A DNA stretch of 34,017 bases from Streptococcus australis (lineage in GTDB: Bacteria; Bacillota; Bacilli; Lactobacillales; Streptococcaceae), in contig NZ_JAHZQQ010000022.1 of assembly GCF_019930045.1 (NCBI RefSeq), positions 1-34,017 of the forward strand, in the 5' to 3' direction. Position numbers and translations under genes: made by a program. Each line of letters begins with the position of its first letter. Within the stretch, counting starts at the first letter, position 1. Below the pieces are notes generated by a model. It made no database searches, had not been told where the DNA came from, and saw only the letters and a program-made list of their open reading frames with translations. Shown here piece by piece: positions 8,848 to 16,648 of the stretch.

Positions 8848-9735
8848 ATGATTTGGATTTTTCTATTGGCTATTCTAGTAGTTGGAGCTACTGTATTCAT
8901 TAGCTCGCTCTATGTGGTGAAACAACAATCTGTTGCGATTATTGAGCGTTTTGGACGCTATCAAAAGATCAGCAACAGTGGGATTCATGTCCGTGCACCA
9001 TTTGGAATCGATAAAATTGCGGCGCGTGTGCAATTGCGTCTCTTGCAAAGCGAGATTGTAGTCGAAACTAAGACACAGGATAATGTATTCGTTACCATGA
9101 ATGTAGCGACACAATACCGCGTAAATGAAAACAATGTAACGGATGCTTACTACAAATTGATGCGCCCAGAAGCTCAGATCAAATCTTACATCGAAGATGC
9201 CTTGCGCTCATCTGTTCCAAAGTTGACCTTGGATGAATTGTTCGAGAAAAAAGATGAAATCGCCCTTGAGGTTCAAAAACAAGTAGCTGAAGAAATGTCG
9301 ACCTATGGTTACATTATCGTAAAAACCTTGATTACTAAAGTTGAACCAGATGCTGAAGTGAAGCAGTCAATGAATGAAATCAACGCTGCTCAACGGAAAC
9401 GTGTGGCTGCCCAAGAATTGGCTGAAGCTGATAAGATTAAGATTGTTACCGCAGCCGAAGCAGAAGCTGAAAAAGATCGCCTTCACGGGGTCGGTATTGC
9501 AGAGCAACGGAAGGCCATTGTAGATGGTTTGGCAGATTCTATCAAGGAATTGAAAGACACCAATGTGAATTTGACAGAAGAACAGATCATGTCGATTCTT
9601 TTGACCAACCAATATTTGGATACTTTGAATAATTTTGCAGAAAAACAAGGCACCAATACCCTCTTCTTGCCAGCAAATCCGGATGGCGTAGAGAATATTC
9701 GCACCCAAATCCTCTCAGCTTTAAAAGCTAAATAA
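8848..9735 (+). CDS. SPFH/Band 7 (stomatin/prohibitin-like) membrane protein
   Basis: 295-residue protein with an N-terminal membrane segment (residues 2-22). An SPFH/Band 7 domain follows at about 25-200 (QSVAIIERFGRYQKISNSGIH, VRAPFGIDKI), then an Ala/Glu-rich coiled coil (AAEAEAEKDR) and a short C-terminal region. SPFH proteins oligomerise at membranes, organise membrane microdomains and help control membrane proteases such as FtsH; the specific role here is not known. AAAGGAG precedes the ATG. The gene starts 61 bases after ilvA with no convincing terminator or promoter between (only a 6-bp TTCTTT/AAAGAA inverted repeat), so read-through from ilvA is likely. QmcA-like and HflK-like names are alternatives. 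Confidence 0.9.
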   Translation: MIWIFLLAILVVGATVFISSLYVVKQQSVAIIERFGRYQKISNSGIHVRAPFGIDKIAARVQLRLLQSEIVVETKTQDNVFVTMNVATQYRVNENNVTDAYYKLMRPEAQIKSYIEDALRSSVPKLTLDELFEKKDEIALEVQKQVAEEMSTYGYIIVKTLITKVEPDAEVKQSMNEINAAQRKRVAAQELAEADKIKIVTAAEAEAEKDRLHGVGIAEQRKAIVDGLADSIKELKDTNVNLTEEQIMSILLTNQYLDTLNNFAEKQGTNTLFLPANPDGVENIRTQILSALKAK

Positions 9736-9783
9736 CAAAATATCTGACTTTTTTAAAATTGTTCGTATTTTCAGCTATTATGG

Positions 9784-9812
9784 TTGACAAAATATGTAAA
9801 AAATTTTATATT
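9784..9812 (+). promoter_or_regulatory. promoter of the 71-aa gene
   Basis: A perfect -35 TTGACA (9784-9789), a 17-base spacer and TATATT (9807-9812). This is one of the closest matches to consensus in the window, so the small gene downstream is probably strongly and separately transcribed. Confidence 0.75.
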
Positions 9813-9844
9813 AGTATTGGAAATAATAATATAGGAGAAGAATC

Positions 9845-10060
9845 ATGGCTAAATCGAACTTCGAAAAAGTGGAATCAGTTGTTGGTTGGGTACGTGATAA
9901 AAAAATCACTGGCTATCGTATTAGTAAAGAAACGAACGCCCGTGAAATGTCTATCATTGCACTTGCGCAAGGTCGTGCAAAAGTGAAGAACATTTCGTTT
10001 GAAACTGCGCTTGGCTTGATCGATTTTTATGATAAGAATCATCAAAAATTCGAAAATTAA
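9845..10060 (+). CDS. small putative helix-turn-helix protein
   Basis: 71-residue basic protein (MAKSNFEKVES...). Residues 23-65 have the spacing of a compact Cro/C1-type helix-turn-helix: GYRISKET, then NAREMSIIALAQGRAKVKN, then ISFETALGLIDFYD. This echoes the pattern GYRIAKETG-x-S-x-IS-x-L-x-x-G...LETAEKLY found in small XRE-like proteins. That reading is my inference from the pattern. It has a near-consensus promoter, an AGGAG site at 9833-9837 and a terminator just after its stop, so it forms a one-gene transcript between the SPFH gene and the amino acid importer. The target is unknown. It could instead be a small structural protein of unknown function. Confidence 0.75.
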   Translation: MAKSNFEKVESVVGWVRDKKITGYRISKETNAREMSIIALAQGRAKVKNISFETALGLIDFYDKNHQKFEN

Positions 10061-10071
10061 TCTTACATATA

Positions 10072-10102
10072 AAAAAGAAGGGGAAAAGCTTCCCTTCTTT
10101 TT
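10072..10102. terminator. bidirectional terminator after the 71-aa gene
   Basis: AAAAAGAAGGG (10072-10082) pairs with CCCTTCTTTTT (10092-10102). An A-run on one side and a T-run on the other allow it to work in both directions between convergent genes. Confidence 0.8.
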
Positions 10103-10211
10103 ATATAGTATAAATCAGGATATCGTAGGAAAGTATCACTAGTTTTCTTCATATCTATCAAAGGATTTCAACAAGTTTATGTGTGGAATCTTTCTTTCAA
10201 TTGATGGTATT

Positions 10212-10252
10212 TAAAAACTCCCTCATCGGAAGGATTTCCAGTGAGGGAGTTT
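10212..10252 (-). terminator. terminator of the glutamine-type importer operon
   Basis: On the minus strand, AAACTCCCTCA at 10252-10242 pairs with TGAGGGAGTTT at 10225-10215 and runs into a T-rich tract (A residues 10213-10217 on the plus strand). It lies four bases after the stop of the ATPase gene. Confidence 0.85.
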
Positions 10253-10255
10253 GTT

Positions 10256-10996
10256 TTAGTTTAAGAAACGTTGTAAGAATTCTTTGGTCCGTTCTTCCTT
10301 TGGATTGGTAAAGATTTCTTTCGGATCACCTTGTTCAGCGATGACCCCCTTGTCCATAAAGATCACACGACTTGAGACGTCTCGTGCAAATTCCATTTCG
10401 TGGGTTACCACGATCATGGTTAAGCCTTCTTTGGCTAAGTCTTGCATAATTTTAAGAACTTCTCCGACCATTTCAGGGTCCAGAGCAGAGGTTGGCTCAT
10501 CGAAGAGAATAGCATCCGGATCCATAGAGAGAGCACGAGCGATAGCGACCCGTTGTTTTTGCCCTCCTGAAAGTTGTTTTGGACGAGCAGCCCAATAAGG
10601 TTCTCCCATACCAACTTTCTCTAAATTCGCTTTAGCAATTTTCTCTGCCGTTTCTCGGTCCCGTTTTAGGACAGTTGTCTGAGCGACAATGGTGTTTTCT
10701 AAGACATTTAAGTTTTCAAATAGGTTGAAGCTTTGGAAAACCATGCCCAATTTTTCCCGATAGTGGGTGAGATCATAGTCAGGATCAAGAACGTTTTGCC
10801 CCCGGTAGAGGATTTCCCCATCAGTCGGTGTTTCTAAGAGATTGATGGAGCGAAGGAAGGTAGATTTCCCACTACCAGAGCTCCCAATGATAGAGATTAC
10901 TTCGCCCTTCTCAACAGAAAGAGAGATGTCCTTCAAAACTTCGTTTTGACCGTAGGATTTTTTTAAGTGTTTGATTTCAAGTATTTTTTCTGCCAT
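10256..10996 (-). CDS. glnQ: polar amino acid ABC transporter ATP-binding protein (GlnQ-like)
   Basis: 246-residue ATPase of the polar amino acid uptake class. Walker A (GSSGSGKST) is at residues 38-46, followed by the Q-loop VFQSFNLF, the LSGGQKQR signature, the [11 protein letters not shown]alker B and D-loop, and the HEMEFAR switch histidine. The start ATG overlaps the stop of the upstream substrate-binding/permease gene by one base (TAATG), so the two are translationally coupled. It powers import of a polar amino acid, probably glutamine or glutamate by family resemblance. The exact substrate cannot be proved, so the gene symbol is a family-level label. Confidence 0.9.
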   Translation of the reverse strand: MAEKILEIKHLKKSYGQNEVLKDISLSVEKGEVISIIGSSGSGKSTFLRSINLLETPTDGEILYRGQNVLDPDYDLTHYREKLGMVFQSFNLFENLNVLENTIVAQTTVLKRDRETAEKIAKANLEKVGMGEPYWAARPKQLSGGQKQRVAIARALSMDPDAILFDEPTSALDPEMVGEVLKIMQDLAKEGLTMIVVTHEMEFARDVSSRVIFMDKGVIAEQGDPKEIFTNPKEERTKEFLQRFLN

Positions 10997-12558
10997 TATT
11001 TCACCTCTTTGACTTGCATTTGATTGGCACCTGTTGTATAGGTATCAGAATCTAAGCGACGTTCGATGTAACGAAGGATACGGGTGATAGTGAAAGTCAG
11101 GATAAAGTAAATAACCGCAATAATAGTAAAGGTTGGGAAGTATTGGTAGTTTTGAGTTGCGACCGTATTTCCTGTAAAGTAAAGTTCGACCACGGAGATA
11201 ACATTCAAGACAGATGTATCCTTGATGTTAATGACAAATTCATTCCCTGTCGCTGGCAAGATATTGCGAATAACTTGAGGAAGGACGACCTTGCGCATGG
11301 TTTGTCCATGGGTCATTCCTAGAGCAGTCGCTGCTTCAAACTGACCAGTATCCACTGCTAAGATTCCTCCACGAACAATCTCGCTCATATAAGCCCCTGT
11401 ATTGATCGAAACAATAAAGATGGCGGCCCAGGTACGATCCAAGGAAATGTTGAAGGCTTGGGCTGAACCGTAGAAAATAACCATGGATTGAACGATCATC
11501 GGAGTTCCTCGGAAGATTTCAATGTAGACATTGAGGAACCAACCAAAGAATGTTTGCAAGGCAGCGAGAGCCTTGTTTTTAGACATAGGCGCAGTCCGGA
11601 AGACACCGATCAACAAACCGATAATCAAACCAGCAATGGTCCCTGTCATGGAGATGAGGAGGGTCATACCAGTTCCACGTAAGAACTGTGGGCCATTATC
11701 TTTCAAAATCTTCATCATTTGGCTGAAGAAAGTCTGCTCATCATCGCTAGCATCGCTGGAAGCTGGTTGCTTCTTGATCATATCATCCATGAGTTTGACT
11801 TGGTCTTCAGATGAAATTTTCGCTAGTGCCGCATTGACTTGGTCAAGTCTAGCGTCACCCTTCTTCATCCCGATAGCGATGGTCGCATCTTCTTCCCCAA
11901 CTTCAAATCCTTTTTTGAATTGGATCATCTTAAATTTTGAATTAGCGGACTCAGCTGTCAAGGCTTCTGGACGCTCAGAAACATAGGCATCGATAACACC
12001 AGATTCTAAAGCTTGGCGCATTTGAGCAAAGTCTCCCATTGCAGTTTCTTGTTTTGCACCCTTGAGTTGGGAGATGAGCGAGTAGAGGTAGACCCCTTGT
12101 TGAGAGGTGACCTTGGCATCCTTAAAGTCATCTAAACTAGTGGCATTCGCATAGTTTCCATCTTTGCGCACTAGCATGACTGGCTCACTAGTATAGTAGC
12201 TATTAGAAAAGGCAACCTCTTTTTTGCGCTCAGCAGTAGGACTCATCCCGGCGATGATCATATCGATTTTCCCAGAAGTGAGGGCTGGAATTAGTCCGTT
12301 CCAAGATGTTTTTACGATCAGAGGTTTTTTACCTAGTCCCTCAGCAACCTTTTTGGCGATTTGAACATCGTACCCGTTGGCATATTGGTTGGTGCCATCA
12401 ATCTTTACAGCTCCATTTGAATCATCTTCTTGAGTCCAGTTGAAAGGAGCATACGCAGCCTCCATTCCAATCCGGAGATACTCATCTGCTTTGACAATAT
12501 GGCTCATTCCCAGACACAAAAGTAGTCCGGTAAAGAGAGCATAAATTGTTTTTTTCAT
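10996..12558 (-). CDS. glnP: amino acid ABC transporter substrate-binding/permease fusion (GlnP-like)
   Basis: 520-residue fusion. A signal peptide (residues 1-24, cleavage near VKA-DEY) precedes one extracellular substrate-binding domain of the SBP_bac_3 class at about 25-262 ([14 protein letters not shown] opening, then a [21 protein letters not shown] segment). A short linker leads to a HisM/GltK permease domain at about 285-500 with the [20 protein letters not shown] loop that docks the ATPase. Fusing the receptor to the permease is characteristic of lactic acid bacterial GlnP. Lactococcal GlnP has two binding domains whereas this protein has one. It is coupled to the glnQ-like gene downstream. 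Confidence 0.9.
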   Translation of the reverse strand: MKKTIYALFTGLLLCLGMSHIVKADEYLRIGMEAAYAPFNWTQEDDSNGAVKIDGTNQYANGYDVQIAKKVAEGLGKKPLIVKTSWNGLIPALTSGKIDMIIAGMSPTAERKKEVAFSNSYYTSEPVMLVRKDGNYANATSLDDFKDAKVTSQQGVYLYSLISQLKGAKQETAMGDFAQMRQALESGVIDAYVSERPEALTAESANSKFKMIQFKKGFEVGEEDATIAIGMKKGDARLDQVNAALAKISSEDQVKLMDDMIKKQPASSDASDDEQTFFSQMMKILKDNGPQFLRGTGMTLLISMTGTIAGLIIGLLIGVFRTAPMSKNKALAALQTFFGWFLNVYIEIFRGTPMIVQSMVIFYGSAQAFNISLDRTWAAIFIVSINTGAYMSEIVRGGILAVDTGQFEAATALGMTHGQTMRKVVLPQVIRNILPATGNEFVINIKDTSVLNVISVVELYFTGNTVATQNYQYFPTFTIIAVIYFILTFTITRILRYIERRLDSDTYTTGANQMQVKEVK

Positions 12559-12593
12559 GTAGTCTCCTCTTCCTTTATAAATAGTATCATCTT

Positions 12594-12622
12594 ATTGTAC
12601 AGGAAATTGGTTTACTTTTCAA
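12594..12622 (-). promoter_or_regulatory. promoter of the glnP-glnQ-like operon
   Basis: On the minus strand, TTGAAA (12622-12617), a 17-base spacer and TACAAT (12599-12594). It drives leftward transcription and is divergent from the DUF2207 gene, with a leader of about 30 bases. Confidence 0.75.
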
Positions 12623-12647
12623 ACCTGATAGCCTTTTCATAAAAAAA

Positions 12648-12656
12648 TGCTATAAT
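12648..12656 (+). promoter_or_regulatory. extended -10 promoter of the DUF2207 gene
   Basis: TGCTATAAT (12648-12656) is a perfect extended -10. No good -35 is seen at the right distance. The predicted start lies about 15 bases before the ATG and AAAGGAG falls at 12662-12668. Confidence 0.6.
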
Positions 12657-12678
12657 AAACCAAAGGAGTATAGGGGAA

Positions 12679-14586
12679 ATGAAAAAAATTCTGTATGTTC
12701 TATTGGCAGTGATGGCCTGTCTATTTGTAACGGGTCTTGTAAAAGCGGATGGTCCTTCCTATGAGGTTCAGTCTTATCGGGGGACTCTTACCTTGGAAAC
12801 TTGGGACGATGCTACCTATGAGGAAGAATTGGTCTATCATTTTACAACTTCCTATAATGGTCAATATGTCACCTTGGGAAGTGCGGGTAAAATGCCTCAA
12901 GGTTTTGAAATAGTAATTCCTCCTTTGGTGGAAGTGGAAGGTAGAACCTTGTCGCAAGAACCAGAAGTTCATAATTTTGGCGATGGTTATCAGGTAAAGA
13001 TTTATAACGGTGGAAGTGCAGGGGATACTGTCAAGATAAAGGTTACCTGGCGCTTAAAAAACTTGCTCTATGTTCACCAAGATATCCTATTATTGAACTG
13101 GAAACCAATCAGTGATGGGGATCAAGAGGTCAAAAAAGTAGAGTTACAGGTTATCCCGAAATTTGCCACGGCTGCCTCAAAATCGGAACTGAATATCCAT
13201 ACGGCTTATATGGGGGCTGAGGCAACTGTTCAGAAAGAAGAAGCAAACTATAAGGCTACTCTAGAGAATCTGAAACGAAAAGAAGGTGTTGAGATTTATG
13301 CTTACTGGCGGAAATCGGATATAGCTTCCTTTGGGGAATCCTATCGCGATACAGGTTTGATGGAGGAGTCCAACTATCATCGGACGGAAGCAGGAATTGT
13401 TCAAAAACGGACCTGGATTCGCCTATTTATGAAGGTCCTACTCCCAATCCTTATTCTGTTCATCCTTCTTCTTGCTATTTATTATCGTCATCGATTCATG
13501 CAATCTGTGACTTCTACCAGAGTTTTCCCAAAAAATAGCCGCTTGTATGAGATTCCAAATGACGTTGCGCCTCTACTAATGGCCTCGATTGTATACTCTA
13601 CAGAGCTAGATGAGATTTCTCCAACCAAAAAACATGCTCGGGGCGCCTTTAAATTTGATCAGTTGGTGCAAGCAACCTTACTTGATTTGATTGATCGAAA
13701 AAATATCATCTGTGAGCAATACGACACTCATACAGTTTTAACCATTCAAAATGAAGATACATTGGATGAATTTGAGCGCGAATTTCTTAGACTAGCTTTC
13801 GGTTCTCAAAAATATTGTAGAACAGATGACTTGTTTTCAGATTATGAAATTTCGGATTCTCTCTATAAATATGCCTCTGAGAAAGAGCAAGATGCCATTC
13901 GCAAGCGAGGAAAACAAGCGCAAGATCGGATTGATGCAGCGATTTCTCGTGTCGCTCAGGCAGTTCAACAAAAGATCCAAACCTTTGCCCTTTCTCCTTA
14001 CTACCGTCCTTTAGAGGTAGGGGAGGAACGTGCAGGCCGTATGTGTCTCTTCTTTGGATGGGCTGCGTGGAGCATTGCTTTGGTAGCCGGTCTAATTGCT
14101 TATTTCATCTTGAATTGGCTCTCTATCTTTTGTGTGATCTATGTGTTGGTAATGTGGATTCTTCCGGCATCCTTCCAAGGGAAGTTCACCCTCTATCGAC
14201 GGGATGGAGTCCCAACGGACCTCGGTGCAGAACAGCGCTATTACTGGGATAGTTTCCGTAATATGTTGCGGGATATCGCTCATTTGGAAGAAGCAGAAGT
14301 TCAATCGCTAGTTTTATGGAATCGCTTGTTAGTCTATGCCACTCTATTTGGTTTTGCAGATCAAGTAAGTAAAGTGATGAAGCTTCGTCAAATCCACCTA
14401 GACAACCCAAGTATGGATGCCTATGTCTACACTCCATTTCGTAGTAATCTGATCCATTCCAGCCATCTCTTGTCTACTTATGGAACGACCGCGACAACCG
14501 CTAGTCATTTTACAGTGTCTTCAAGCGGTAGTTCTGGTGGTGGCTTCTCTGGCGGCGGTGGCGGCGGTGGCTTCGGTGCTTTTTAG
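12679..14586 (+). CDS. DUF2207-type membrane protein with glycine-rich tail
   Basis: 635-residue membrane protein. A signal peptide or first membrane segment covers residues 1-23. An external beta-rich domain (about 25-240) matches the layout of DUF2207 proteins. One membrane segment lies at 249-268, a large cytoplasmic region follows, and a membrane hairpin lies at about 456-497. Residues 607-635 are Ser/Gly-rich and end in a GGGGGGGFGAF tail, a hallmark of this family (YciQ-like, 'SGGGFSGGGGGGGGGGSW'-type ends). Function is not established; family members are conserved envelope proteins. It has its own extended -10 promoter, stands alone, and is followed by structured repeat copy 2. Confidence 0.88.
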   Translation: MKKILYVLLAVMACLFVTGLVKADGPSYEVQSYRGTLTLETWDDATYEEELVYHFTTSYNGQYVTLGSAGKMPQGFEIVIPPLVEVEGRTLSQEPEVHNFGDGYQVKIYNGGSAGDTVKIKVTWRLKNLLYVHQDILLLNWKPISDGDQEVKKVELQVIPKFATAASKSELNIHTAYMGAEATVQKEEANYKATLENLKRKEGVEIYAYWRKSDIASFGESYRDTGLMEESNYHRTEAGIVQKRTWIRLFMKVLLPILILFILLLAIYYRHRFMQSVTSTRVFPKNSRLYEIPNDVAPLLMASIVYSTELDEISPTKKHARGAFKFDQLVQATLLDLIDRKNIICEQYDTHTVLTIQNEDTLDEFEREFLRLAFGSQKYCRTDDLFSDYEISDSLYKYASEKEQDAIRKRGKQAQDRIDAAISRVAQAVQQKIQTFALSPYYRPLEVGEERAGRMCLFFGWAAWSIALVAGLIAYFILNWLSIFCVIYVLVMWILPASFQGKFTLYRRDGVPTDLGAEQRYYWDSFRNMLRDIAHLEEAEVQSLVLWNRLLVYATLFGFADQVSKVMKLRQIHLDNPSMDAYVYTPFRSNLIHSSHLLSTYGTTATTASHFTVSSSGSSGGGFSGGGGGGGFGAF

Positions 14587-14634
14587 AGTCGCACAAGTGC
14601 TAGCTAGCCACAGTTGTGTGTATAATTTTATAGA

Positions 14635-14816
14635 AGAGGCTGGGACAAAAGTCCTAGCCTCTCAATTATTTTGGGATTGTTGAGCAAGACGCAGTGGTTG
14701 AGTGGGCTCTACTACGCTGATTTCATCAGCTTTTACAGCCCTACTCAACTGTGCGGAGGTGGGACGACGAAATCGAATTCTAACGAATTACCGATTTCTG
14801 TCCCACTCTCTTTTTT
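14635..14816 (+). repeat. 182-nt structured intergenic repeat, copy 2
   Basis: Same 182-nt unit as 3733-3914, same orientation relative to its upstream gene, differing at four bases between 14665 and 14684. All stems of the three hairpins are preserved, as is the final T-run (14811-14816). It starts 48 bases after the DUF2207 stop. TATAAT at 14621-14626 lies eight bases before its first base, so independent transcription is conceivable, but no clear -35 accompanies it. Confidence 0.9.
14759..14816 (+). terminator. terminator formed by hairpin 3 of repeat copy 2
   Basis: The same GTGGGAC/GTCCCAC stem with inner GAAATCG/CGATTTC as in copy 1, followed by TCTCTTTTTT. It separates the DUF2207 gene from uppP. 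Confidence 0.75.
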
Positions 14817-14862
14817 AGTCTATGCATCCTTGCAAGCACATCTGGTTCTATGGCTAGAAATG

Positions 14863-14871
14863 TGTTATAAT
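14863..14871 (+). promoter_or_regulatory. extended -10 promoter of uppP
   Basis: TGTTATAAT (14863-14871) gives a perfect extended -10. The hexamer 17 bases further up (TGGTTC at 14843-14848) is only a weak -35. Confidence 0.65.
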
Positions 14872-14899
14872 ATAGCAAATGTAAGTTTAGGAGAAGAAG

Positions 14900-15736
14900 A
14901 TGTTTATCATTGAAGTGATAAAAGCGATTCTTTTTGGAATCGTTGAAGGAGTCACCGAGTGGCTTCCAATCTCAAGTACAGGTCATTTGATTTTGATTCA
15001 AGACTTTATCCAGTTTAAGGATCAAAACCCTGCCTTTATGGAGATGTTTAATGTTGTTATTCAGCTTGGTGCTATTATGGCCGTCGTCGTGATTTACTTC
15101 GACAAGCTTTATCCATTTAAGCCTGGAAAATCGAAAAAAGAGGTGAGACGGACTTGGCAATTGTGGGCCAAGGTTGCTGTAGCGACCCTGCCTTTGCTCT
15201 TTGTCTTTAAATTAGATGATTGGTTTGAAGTTCATTTTCATAACTCTTTTTCTGTGGCCATCATGCTGATCACCTATGGGTGGGCCTTTATTTACCTTGA
15301 AAAACGAGAGCAAGTAGAACCAGAAGTGACGGAATTACACAAGTTGCCTTATAAGACTGCTCTCTATATTGGTTTGTTCCAAGTCTTGTCACTTTTCCCA
15401 GGGACCAGTCGGTCAGGTGCAACGATTGTAGGTGGTTTGGTCAATGGAGTTAGCCGTTCTGTTGTGACAGAATTTACCTTCTATCTGGGGATTCCTGCCA
15501 TGTTTGGAGCTAGCCTATTAAAGGTCGCTAAGTTTGTCTTGGGAGGAAATGCTTTAAGCTTCAGCCAAGGAACAATCCTTTTGGTCGCTATGGCAGTTGC
15601 CTTCGGAGTCAGTATGGTAGCGATTCGCTTCTTGACAGATTATGTTAAAACTCATGACTTTACGGTTTTTGGAAAATATCGGATTGTTTTGGGAGCGATT
15701 TTGTTGGTCTATGCAGTAATTAAAATCTTTATCTAA
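14900..15736 (+). CDS. uppP: undecaprenyl-diphosphate phosphatase (BacA/UppP)
   Basis: 278-residue polytopic membrane enzyme that dephosphorylates undecaprenyl pyrophosphate to the carrier lipid used for peptidoglycan and wall polysaccharide; over-production gives bacitracin tolerance. The first family motif, [18 protein letters not shown], is at residues 13-30 with the catalytic Glu, and the second is [11 protein letters not shown] in the middle of the protein. There are about eight hydrophobic segments. AGGAG lies seven bases before the ATG. It is a single-gene transcript with a promoter upstream and a terminator hairpin downstream. The wall-linked glycosyltransferase gene two genes away uses the same lipid carrier. 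Confidence 0.96.
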   Translation: MFIIEVIKAILFGIVEGVTEWLPISSTGHLILIQDFIQFKDQNPAFMEMFNVVIQLGAIMAVVVIYFDKLYPFKPGKSKKEVRRTWQLWAKVAVATLPLLFVFKLDDWFEVHFHNSFSVAIMLITYGWAFIYLEKREQVEPEVTELHKLPYKTALYIGLFQVLSLFPGTSRSGATIVGGLVNGVSRSVVTEFTFYLGIPAMFGASLLKVAKFVLGGNALSFSQGTILLVAMAVAFGVSMVAIRFLTDYVKTHDFTVFGKYRIVLGAILLVYAVIKIFI

Positions 15737-15747
15737 ACGTGAGATAG

Positions 15748-15808
15748 GAGTGCTTCTTCTTTCTCTTCAAATGGCTATGTTTGAGGGGGGAGGAAGTGCT
15801 CTTTTGTT
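15748..15808 (+). terminator. terminator after uppP
   Basis: GAGTGCTTC (15748-15756) pairs, with two G-T wobbles, to GAAGTGCTC (15793-15801). Further pyrimidine/purine pairing occurs inside, and TTTTGTTT follows. Confidence 0.65.
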
Positions 15809-15844
15809 TAAGGTTTTTTCATATCCGAGGTAGGGGCTCATGTT

Positions 15845-15873
15845 TTGAAAAATATGTCCCTTTTTAGTATAAT
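15845..15873 (+). promoter_or_regulatory. mecA promoter
   Basis: TTGAAA (15845-15850), 17-base spacer, TATAAT (15868-15873). A near-consensus housekeeping promoter about 22 bases before the expected ribosome binding site. Confidence 0.8.
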
Positions 15874-15901
15874 AGAAAGACTAACAGTATGAGGTGCAGT
15901 C

Positions 15902-16648
15902 ATGAAGATGAAGCAAATCAGTGATTCAACCATTAAAATCACGATTCAATTAGAGGATTTAGAAGAACGAGGCATGGAAATGGCCGATTTTTTGGTGCCT
16001 CAAGAAAAAACAGAAGAATTTTTCTATACCATCTTGGATGAATTGGAAATGCCAGAAAGCTTCTTAGACAGTGGCATGTTAAGTTTCCGAGTGACTCCTA
16101 AGCCGGATAAGCTCGACGTGTTTGTGACCAAATCAAAAATTGATCAGCATCTAAATTTTGAAGATTTTTCCGACTTGCCTGATATGGAAGAATTGTCGCA
16201 AATGTCTCCAGACGAATTTATCAAGACCTTGGAAAAAACCATCTCTGAAAAGAGTAAGGGAGACGGCGATGCTATCCGTCATTTAGAAGCTGAGGAATTG
16301 GCTGATGAGAATCAGCTTTCAGAAGAAGATACGCCGAATCATCCAGTAGATACACGGTATATTTATTATATCCTCCAGTTCTCTCAGTTAGAAGAAGTGA
16401 TTCGGTTTACAAAGACAGTTCATTATGCGGTCGAGACTTCGGAACTTTATAAAATGGACGGGATTTACTATTTAACCGTCTTGATTGATTTGGAAGGGTG
16501 CCCGCAAGATTATCCAGGTTGGCTCTTGGCAACCATGCGTGAATATGCAGAAGACACAGATACTACTAGAGCTGTCCTTCAGGAACATGGTCATCTCTTG
16601 CTCGTCTCAGATGCTATTCACGAACTACAAAAGGTTAATTTGGTATGA
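15902..16648 (+). CDS. mecA: adaptor protein MecA
   Basis: 248-residue adaptor that delivers substrates, including the competence sigma factor ComX/SigX in streptococci, to the ClpC/ClpP protease. The N-terminal domain (about 1-85, MKMKQISDSTIKITIQLEDL onward) binds substrates. A very acidic linker (about 90-140) separates it from the C-terminal domain (about 148-248, YYILQFSQLEEVIRF... LVSDAIHELQKVNLV), which binds ClpC. GAGGTG at 15891-15896 precedes the ATG at 15902; ATG 15908 is an alternative. The stop overlaps the next gene (ATGA, 16645-16648), tying its expression to wall-polysaccharide initiation. Confidence 0.95.
   Translation: MKMKQISDSTIKITIQLEDLEERGMEMADFLVPQEKTEEFFYTILDELEMPESFLDSGMLSFRVTPKPDKLDVFVTKSKIDQHLNFEDFSDLPDMEELSQMSPDEFIKTLEKTISEKSKGDGDAIRHLEAEELADENQLSEEDTPNHPVDTRYIYYILQFSQLEEVIRFTKTVHYAVETSELYKMDGIYYLTVLIDLEGCPQDYPGWLLATMREYAEDTDTTRAVLQEHGHLLLVSDAIHELQKVNLV

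Noticed and set aside
9759..9986. 75-codon frame overlapping the 71-residue gene
   Set aside because: It starts upstream of the TTGACA promoter, has no ribosome binding site and is antagonised by the clearly better frame at 9845.
14587..14634. Weak stem-loop CACAA...TTGTG as the DUF2207 terminator
   Set aside because: The stem is short, has bulges and is not followed by a clean T-run. Hairpin 3 of the adjacent repeat is a far better terminator.
14671..14913. 80-codon plus-strand frame across repeat copy 2
   Set aside because: Same repeat-derived peptide as at copy 1. It runs through the terminator and into the uppP promoter and start.
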